Positions 4,545 through 9,996 of a DNA stretch of 9,996 bases are shown here, piece by piece. Each line of letters starts with the position of its first letter. Position 1 is the stretch's first letter. The stretch is from NCBI GenBank assembly GCA_051001135.1, contig JBPCNO010000183.1, forward strand, positions 1-9,996. The letters run 5' to 3'. The notes below the pieces were generated by a model. That model made no database searches and was not told the origin of the DNA. It worked only from the letters and a program-made list of their open reading frames with translations. Made by a program: the position numbers and the translations under genes. Source of the DNA: CAWHMN01 sp051001135. GTDB taxonomy: Bacteria; Acidobacteriota; Terriglobia; Terriglobales; Acidobacteriaceae.

Positions 4545-7322
4545 ATGCTCACGATGTCCTCCAAAGCGTTATCGGCAGGCCAGGCGCGGACATACCACGC
4601 GCGGGAGTTCGCGTCGGAACGGCAGAACTACTGGAGCCGCGACCAGCAAGGATTTAGCGAATGGCAGGGCAGGCTTGCCGGGCAGTGGGGCTTGGAGGGC
4701 GCAGTCGGCAATGAGCACTTCGCGCGACTGAGCGAAGGCCAGCACCCGTTCACCGAAGAGCAGCTGGTGCGGCACCAAGTTTCCCGAACCTACGAAGGCA
4801 AAGGCGGCAAGGAAGTCACGAGCGTGGAGCACCGGGCCGGGTGGGATGCGACGTTCTCCGCCCCGAAGTCGGTTTCGCTGACCGCGCTTGTCGGCGGCGA
4901 TGAGCGGGTGCGGGAGGCGCACCGGGAGAGTGTCCGGGTGGCGCTGGGCGAGGTCGAGCACTACACCCAGGCTCGGATCGGCAACGTCCATGCTCCGGAG
5001 ACAACAGGCAAGTTCGCCGCCGCGACCTTCGAGCACGACACCGCGCGGCCCGTCGCTGGCTACGCCGCGCCGCAGCTCCATACCCATGCCGTGATCTTCA
5101 ACGTGACCGAACGTGAGAACGGCCAGACCCGTTCGGTGCAGTCGCATGAACTGTACGCTTCGCAGCACTACGGCACGGCGATCTATCGCGCGGAGCTGGC
5201 CACGCGCCTCGAAAAACTCGGCTACGAGCTGGAGCGTGGCAAGGACGGCCAGCCGGAGATCAAGGGCTACACGCGCGAGTATCTGGTGGCGTCGAGTCCG
5301 CGACGGCAACAGGTGCAGGACTACAAGCGGGAGCAGGGAATCGACGGCGCGGCGGCCGGTCAGATCGCCGCCCATCGCACCCGCGACAAGAAGGAGCTGC
5401 TATCGCCGGAAGAGGTACAGCGGCAGCATCGGGAACTGGCCGGGCAGCACGGCCACCAGGCCGACCGGGTTGTGGCCGAGGCGCGGGCGCGGGAGCTTCA
5501 TAAAGAACAATCGCAGGTACAAGCCCGCAGCCCGGAGCAGACGGCGCGGCAGGCCGTGACCTACGCCCGCGATCACCTGTTCGAGAAAGATGCCGTACAG
5601 GACCGGCGTGCGCTTTACGAAACAGCCCTCAACCGTGGCATGGGCGAGGTCACCTATACCCAGGTGCGGCAGGAGTTCGAGCGCCGGATGCAGGCAGGCG
5701 AATTCCGCGAGGCGCAGGCGTCCGTGCGTGGGCCGCAGATCACGACCGCCCAGATGGTGCGGATGGAGCGGGAGATCGTCGGCCAGATGCAGCAGGGCAA
5801 CCAGCGCGGCTATCAGGACCCGATGCTGCTCGAAGGCCGGGAGCGCTTCGACACGCTGGAGCGTCACCCGGAGCTGAACCGTTCGCAAGAGGTCGCCGCC
5901 CGTGAGGTCTTCGCGTCGCGCGAGAAGATCGTCGGTATCGACGGCATAGCCGGAGCCGGGAAGACCACGACGCTGGCCGTCATCCGCGAAGGAGCCGAGG
6001 GAGAAGGGTACAGGGTGGAGGGTTTCGCGCCGACGAGCCGCGCGGCGCAGAAGCTGGGCGAGGCCGGCATTGAGACTTCAACTTTGCAGATGCACCTGGC
6101 GCGACGGCAGGGGCCGGACACCGGAGAGAAGCGGCTCTATGTGCTCGATGAGTCCTCACTCGCGTCCACCAGGCAGATGCATGAGTTTGTGACGCGCTTA
6201 CACCCGAAGGACCGCGTGTTGCTGGTAGGCGACCGGCGGCAGCATGAGGCGGTCGAAGCCGGTAAGCCCTTCGCGCAGTTGCAGGAAGCCGGGATGAAGA
6301 CCATCTCGCTCGATCAGATCGTGCGCCAGAAAGAGCCGGAGCTGCGGCAGGTGGTCGAGCGGCTCGCCCGTGGCGAGGTGGGAGCTGCGGTCAAGAACCT
6401 GGACACCCAGGGCCGGGTGCATGAGTTCCGAGGCCGCGAGGAGCGGATCGACGCCATCGCCAAGGAATACGCGAAGTCGCCCGAGAACACGCTGGTCGTC
6501 TCGCCCGACAACCGCTCCCGCGTGGAGATCAATCAGCGCATCCATGCCGAGCTGCAACGTCATGGCGCTGTGGGCAGGGAAGAGCATAGGGTCGAAACGC
6601 TAGTGCCGCGCCAGGATCTCACCGGAGCAGCCCGCACCTGGGCCGAGCGGTACGAGGTGAATGATGTGCTGCGCTATAGCCGAGGGTCGAAGGAGACCGG
6701 CATCGGCAAAGGCGAGTATGCCCGCGTGGTCGCGATCGACGCTCCGCACAACCGGATCACAGTGGCGCTGAAGGACGGCACGGAGCGGACTTACGATCCG
6801 CACCGTCAACAGGGAGTTTCGGTCTACCGCGAGGAGCCGCGCAGCTTCTCCCAGGGCGACCGCATCCAGTTCACCGCGCCCGCGAACGACCTCAAGGTTG
6901 CGAATCGCGAGCTGGGCACCGTCAAAAGCATCACCGAAGGCCGCATGTCGCTGCGCATGGACGATGGCCGCTCCGTCGAGCTCGATCCAGCCAGGCATCC
7001 GCATCTCGATCATGGTTATGCCGTGACCAGCCACTCTAGCCAGGGGCAGACCGCCGAGCGGGTGCTAGTCCATGTGGATACGGAGCTGGGCGCGAAAGAC
7101 CTGCTCAACAATCGCATGGCTTATGTCGCAGTCTCGCGCGGAGCGCACGATGCGCAGCTCTTCACTAACGACCGCGAGAGGCTGCCCGCCGCGCTGGGGC
7201 AGGAAGTCTCCCGCGAGAGCGCCCACACGCTGCAGCACAAGTGGGAGCAGTCCATCCAGCCGCCGCAGCAGGAGATCGCGCCGAAGCAGGAACACAGCTA
7301 TGGGTTGGGACTTGGCTTGTAA
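4545..7322 (+). CDS. trwC: MOBF conjugative relaxase-helicase (TrwC/TraI-like)
   Basis: The 925-residue protein is close to R388 TrwC in length. The relaxase domain (about 1-300) has the two catalytic tyrosine sites in the N-terminal segment (Y17 in TYH, Y29 in NYW), AGWDATFSAPKSVSL at 98-112, and the metal-binding histidines H164, H179 and H181 (PQLHTHAVIF). The helicase half has Walker A GIAGAGKT (467-474), Walker B D535-E536 (VLDESS), GYAVTSHSSQGQT (824-836) and RMAYVAVSR (857-865), a RecD-like superfamily 1 set. It nicks oriT, stays covalently attached to the 5' end and unwinds the strand for transfer. MLT at 4545 matches the family N-terminus; ATG 4554 is three codons later, and there is no strong Shine-Dalgarno, so coupling to parE is likely. 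An in-frame extension upstream overlaps parE and is not supported. No extra C-terminal domain as in F TraI. Domains look complete and unbroken. Confidence 0.93.
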   Translation: MLTMSSKALSAGQARTYHAREFASERQNYWSRDQQGFSEWQGRLAGQWGLEGAVGNEHFARLSEGQHPFTEEQLVRHQVSRTYEGKGGKEVTSVEHRAGWDATFSAPKSVSLTALVGGDERVREAHRESVRVALGEVEHYTQARIGNVHAPETTGKFAAATFEHDTARPVAGYAAPQLHTHAVIFNVTERENGQTRSVQSHELYASQHYGTAIYRAELATRLEKLGYELERGKDGQPEIKGYTREYLVASSPRRQQVQDYKREQGIDGAAAGQIAAHRTRDKKELLSPEEVQRQHRELAGQHGHQADRVVAEARARELHKEQSQVQARSPEQTARQAVTYARDHLFEKDAVQDRRALYETALNRGMGEVTYTQVRQEFERRMQAGEFREAQASVRGPQITTAQMVRMEREIVGQMQQGNQRGYQDPMLLEGRERFDTLERHPELNRSQEVAAREVFASREKIVGIDGIAGAGKTTTLAVIREGAEGEGYRVEGFAPTSRAAQKLGEAGIETSTLQMHLARRQGPDTGEKRLYVLDESSLASTRQMHEFVTRLHPKDRVLLVGDRRQHEAVEAGKPFAQLQEAGMKTISLDQIVRQKEPELRQVVERLARGEVGAAVKNLDTQGRVHEFRGREERIDAIAKEYAKSPENTLVVSPDNRSRVEINQRIHAELQRHGAVGREEHRVETLVPRQDLTGAARTWAERYEVNDVLRYSRGSKETGIGKGEYARVVAIDAPHNRITVALKDGTERTYDPHRQQGVSVYREEPRSFSQGDRIQFTAPANDLKVANRELGTVKSITEGRMSLRMDDGRSVELDPARHPHLDHGYAVTSHSSQGQTAERVLVHVDTELGAKDLLNNRMAYVAVSRGAHDAQLFTNDRERLPAALGQEVSRESAHTLQHKWEQSIQPPQQEIAPKQEHSYGLGLGL

Positions 7323-7339
7323 TTCCTATCTGTCCCCGG

Positions 7340-7362
7340 ATGATGGAAGCGTAGCCCATCAT
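7340..7362. terminator. Possible hairpin between convergent genes
   Basis: ATGATGG (7340-7346) and CCATCAT (7356-7362) form a 7-bp stem with a 9-nt loop in the 76-bp gap between the relaxase stop and the end of the kinase gene on the opposite strand. There is no clear T-run on either side, so it is at best a weak intrinsic terminator for one or both convergent units. Confidence 0.3.
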
Positions 7363-7398
7363 TCCGCGCGGCAGACTTGTTGTCTCCTACCGCAGAAT

Positions 7399-8622
7399 TT
7401 ATGAGACCTGAGTTGCAGTTTGGGGCAGAATTATCGAGAACGTCGTCCCGCGCTGCTCTCGATTCGCGCATGACCGTACTCTGATGGAGCCGCCTTGTTT
7501 TTCAACAAGTTGCTTGCTCACCCACAGCCCCAAGCCATTCCCGATGGGGCCTTTCGTCGAAAAGAACGGCTCGAAGATTTGAGGCAGGGTAGCCGAATCC
7601 ATACCTTGGCCACTATCTGCCACGGTGATTCTAATGCGGCTGCCCCCATCCCGCGGATCACGGGAAAGGGAAGCCCTGAAAATGATTCGACCATTCGGAC
7701 CGATTGCATCAAGACTGTTCGCAAGCAGGTTTGAGAGGACCTGCCGCAACTCCCCATGCATAATAGTGATCTCTAACGCGCTATCGCACTGGCACTCCAC
7801 GATAGCTTGCTTGGCCCTAACCTTAGCTCGCAGGAGATCGAGCACAGAATTCAGCAAACCTGCCATTGGGAAAGTTGTGGGGGCCGCCATCTCCCGGTAA
7901 AAGCCGAGGGTCTGCCGAGTGATATGCGCGATTCGCTTCAGCTCCGCATCGGCCGTATCGAGGTATTCGACGGCCAAATCGGGCATGCCCTCGATAGATC
8001 TCACCAGGTATAGCAGGTCGGTGATAGCCTCCAGCGGGTTGTTTATCTCATGCGCAATGACAGCGGACATCCGCCCCACAGAAGCGAGTTTTTCGCTTCT
8101 TATGAGCGCTGCCTCGGCGTTTTTTCGGGCGGCGATCTCATCCTCAAGTTTTGTATTCAGGAGTTGAGCCTGTTCGGTAAGTTCATGCTGGCGGATCATG
8201 CCCAGCATGAGAGCCTCGTTCATCGCGATGGCATCCTGGTGGATCGATGCCTCTTCAATGACCTGGACAATGATGCCTTTGGTGTGGCTGTCTCCCGAAA
8301 GCACCGGCCACATAGCGTAAGAGCAAAGGGGATAAGAGCCCGAACGCTCCCGCACAGTATGGGTTTCTGCGGAGCCGGTCCGGTACACCTGATCGAGCAG
8401 GAGCGCACACTGCGGACCGATTTGTTCAATCGAGGCGAATTCTTGCCCGATCAGCACTTCTTTGGTCTTCTTTACAAGAAGGCAGAATGCGGGATTCACA
8501 TAAGTTACCGTATGCGCGGCACCCTCAACCCCGGCGATGGGCATTGGCGAGATTTCGGTAACTGCCCGGCACAGGTCCAACATCTCGGAAGCCCTCGTAT
8601 TAGTGGTTAGCTCCGTCGTCAT
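7399..8622 (-). CDS. Soluble PAS histidine kinase
   Basis: The 407-residue protein has no hydrophobic segment, so it is predicted cytoplasmic. Residues about 15-125 form a PAS-like domain (MPIAGVEGAAHTVTYVNPAFCLLV), about 130-175 a coiled-coil linker (HELTEQAQLLNTKLEDEIAARKNAEAAL region), then HisKA with phospho-acceptor H191 in AVIAHEINNPLEAI. The ATPase domain carries an N-box around N298/N302 (NLLANSLDAI), G1 DSGQGM (336-341), F-box FEPFF (350-354) and G2 GNGLGLW (361-367). All catalytic parts are present. Its ATG overlaps the KaiC-like stop by 23 bp with AGGTG about 5 nt upstream of the start, so the two proteins are coupled and likely act in one pathway. No response regulator is in the window; the partner could be outside it or elsewhere. 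The PAS ligand cannot be deduced. Confidence 0.9.
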   Translation of the reverse strand: MTTELTTNTRASEMLDLCRAVTEISPMPIAGVEGAAHTVTYVNPAFCLLVKKTKEVLIGQEFASIEQIGPQCALLLDQVYRTGSAETHTVRERSGSYPLCSYAMWPVLSGDSHTKGIIVQVIEEASIHQDAIAMNEALMLGMIRQHELTEQAQLLNTKLEDEIAARKNAEAALIRSEKLASVGRMSAVIAHEINNPLEAITDLLYLVRSIEGMPDLAVEYLDTADAELKRIAHITRQTLGFYREMAAPTTFPMAGLLNSVLDLLRAKVRAKQAIVECQCDSALEITIMHGELRQVLSNLLANSLDAIGPNGRIIFRASLSRDPRDGGSRIRITVADSGQGMDSATLPQIFEPFFSTKGPIGNGLGLWVSKQLVEKQGGSIRVRSCANREQRGTTFSIILPQTATQVS

Positions 8623-9996
8623 GGCTCACCTGAACAGGGCTCTTCCGGGTTCCAGATGGTTTCCTGCTGTTGGAGGGTTCCTTCTTGATTGGGATGCCAG
8701 TAATTAGGTTAGTGTAGTCCGACATTCGCTTCCCGATGATGATTCCCTCGGGAGTGATATCGTACGCGCGGATATCTGTGCTGTGAGCGGCACCCCTCAT
8801 CTTGACCACCACCATAACCTTCCGAAGCTGGCCATCAATCTCAACGTAGCGCAAGCGCAAGATGTCGTCCGTGAGAAACGAGATCGAGTAGGCGCTAAAC
8901 GGAAATTCGGTGAACGACTCCTCCATTTCCAGGGTGCTGAGAACAGTGACGCCGACTCCTGTCAGGGCGACGATCATCCGATAGAGAGATTCTCGGAAGT
9001 CTGCACGGAATCCCGGAGAAAGTGCGACCTCAAAGCCTGCCAGGGAGTCGATTACCAATCGTTTCGCTCCCGTCCTCGCAACTGCATCGAGCAGCTCTTG
9101 CATCATCTCGTCCACGGACAAGTCCAGAGGTCGCAGATAGATAACTTCCAACGTCCCCTCTTTCATCGGCGTTTTCAAATCCAGACCGAAGATGGAAGCG
9201 CGCCCAGCGTATTCGTCCGGCCGCTCTTCAAAGACTGCCGCGATTCCGGGTTCTCCAGCCCGAAGTCCAGCAGCAATAAACTGAGTCGCAAGAAGCGATT
9301 TGCCAGTGCCGGAGGAGCCGGCGATCAAGAGGCTATCCCCTTCTGGGATACCTCCGCCCATCATCTCGTCGAGCTCTGGAATTCCTGTTGAGAGGCGTTT
9401 CGAGGCCGGAACCTTTCGCTTCTTTCCGGCAAGGCCCAGCGTTCGAGAGAACGCCTGCAACCCATTGTTTGTGATCCGGAACGTGTGCAGACCCGGCACC
9501 GACATCTGTCCCCGCACCTTCATGAGCTGCAGTTTGCGCACGACCGAGTTTCGCTCCACAATCTGGTAGAGCCAAAGCAGGCCATCGGCAACTGTGAAGA
9601 CGGGATTGTCTTGCAGGTCACTCTCGGCATATTCCCCAATCAGGAAGCTCGTCACTTCGAAGCTCGTGAGTGTCAATGCCAATTGCTGCGTGAAAGCCTG
9701 CACCTACAACTCATGGTTGCTTTGTTGTTTACTCCTTAGCACGCTACGGAACGAGTCCACTACCACAATGCTTGGGCTGCATTCATCCAGTTGCTTCGTG
9801 ACCTCTTCGAGCACACCTTCCAAGCCTCGCTCGATCAGCACTTGACTGAGATTGATGAAGCGTATGGCGCCGTTTACCTTAGCGCCGTCGAAAAAGGTGT
9901 ACTGCTGCTGATAGCGAAGCATCTTCAGCGCGGGCTCGCCCAGTACGGTGAAATAAAGCGCCGGGCGCTCGTTCGTGGCATTGGCAAACATGAACT
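8600..9996 (-). pseudogene. KaiC-like double-domain ATPase with in-frame amber codon (5' end outside window)
   Basis: Reading from the right edge, the frame gives part of an N-terminal KaiC/RecA-like domain (LYFTVLGEPALKMLRYQQQ, Walker B SIVVVDSFRSV) up to TAG at 9704-9706. It resumes in the same frame from GTG 9703 with FTQQLALTLTSFEVTSFLIGEY, the normal continuation of the same domain, then PVFTVADGLLWLYQ and VPGLHTFRIT. The second domain follows: Walker A GSSGTGKS (129-136 counted from GTG), paired glutamates EE 159-160, Walker B LVIDSL (216-221), and KMRGAAHSTD near the end. A single base change explains the stop. KaiC-type proteins are hexameric ATPases; outside cyanobacteria they act in stress or signalling with kinases, not proven clocks. 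The second piece (367 aa) has no Shine-Dalgarno before GTG but could restart after the stop. Either nonfunctional, partly functional, or a sequence error. The gene extends beyond the window. Confidence 0.85.

Noticed and set aside
3728..4564. A 278-codon open frame on the minus strand across the membrane protein tail, parD and parE
   Set aside because: It lies antisense to three genes with clear family motifs, and its translation shows no recognisable domain. It is a by-product of GC-rich codon use.
4569..5375. A 268-codon minus-strand frame inside the relaxase domain
   Set aside because: The plus strand here encodes the catalytic tyrosines and HTH metal site; the antisense product is Arg/Leu-rich and lacks motifs.
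1..9996. tRNA, rRNA, CRISPR array or complete insertion sequence
   Set aside because: No tRNA-like cloverleaf, rRNA segment, regularly spaced array or transposase-coding frame with terminal inverted repeats was seen by eye.

Overview
This window looks like part of a mobilizable plasmid, or a plasmid-derived element, from a fairly GC-rich Gram-negative bacterium. The plasmid assignment is strong. It rests on the C-terminus of a RepA-type initiator followed at once by iteron-like repeats, a relaxosome operon with a full-length MOBF (TrwC-type) relaxase-helicase, and a ParDE-type toxin-antitoxin pair. The host is less certain. The base composition, the KaiC-like ATPase paired with a PAS histidine kinase, and the general look of the serine hydrolase would suit a soil acidobacterium (Terriglobia), but nothing here proves it.

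Layout. (1) Positions 1-430 hold replication: the end of repA, a near-match to a DnaA box, three copies of a 20-bp iteron and an AT-rich stretch, a typical oriV arrangement. (2) Positions 431-776 hold no convincing gene but contain short hairpins and a strongly strand-asymmetric C-rich then A-rich tract. (3) Positions 777-2302 carry cargo: a small VOC/PhnB-like protein and a serine hydrolase (class C beta-lactamase fold) broken by a frameshift near 2030. (4) Positions 2303-2617 are a non-coding region with six copies of a GTAAAC/GTTTAC core and a perfect hairpin just upstream of the transfer genes; this is the best candidate for oriT and/or the operator of the transfer operon. (5) Positions 2618-7322 form a compact plus-strand block: a ribbon-helix-helix relaxosome protein, a two-TM membrane protein that resembles the membrane anchor of a type IV coupling protein without its ATPase, a ParD/ParE pair, and the relaxase-helicase. 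(6) Positions 7399-9996, convergent on the minus strand, are a two-gene signalling unit: a KaiC-like double-domain ATPase interrupted by an in-frame amber codon, and a soluble PAS histidine kinase whose start overlaps the end of the KaiC-like frame.

How it fits together. RepA would act at the adjacent iterons. The RHH protein and relaxase would form the relaxosome at an oriT, probably 2390-2610, and the membrane protein may link it to a transfer channel. The ParDE pair, placed inside the transfer operon, would stabilise the replicon. The KaiC-like/kinase pair is regulatory cargo. Two of the cargo genes are broken (one frameshift, one amber codon), while replication, transfer and TA genes look intact, which suggests relaxed selection on cargo or local sequence errors. 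The most unusual points are the ATPase-less coupling-protein-like anchor in the relaxosome operon, the TA module inserted between it and the relaxase, and the amber codon that separates the two KaiC domains.
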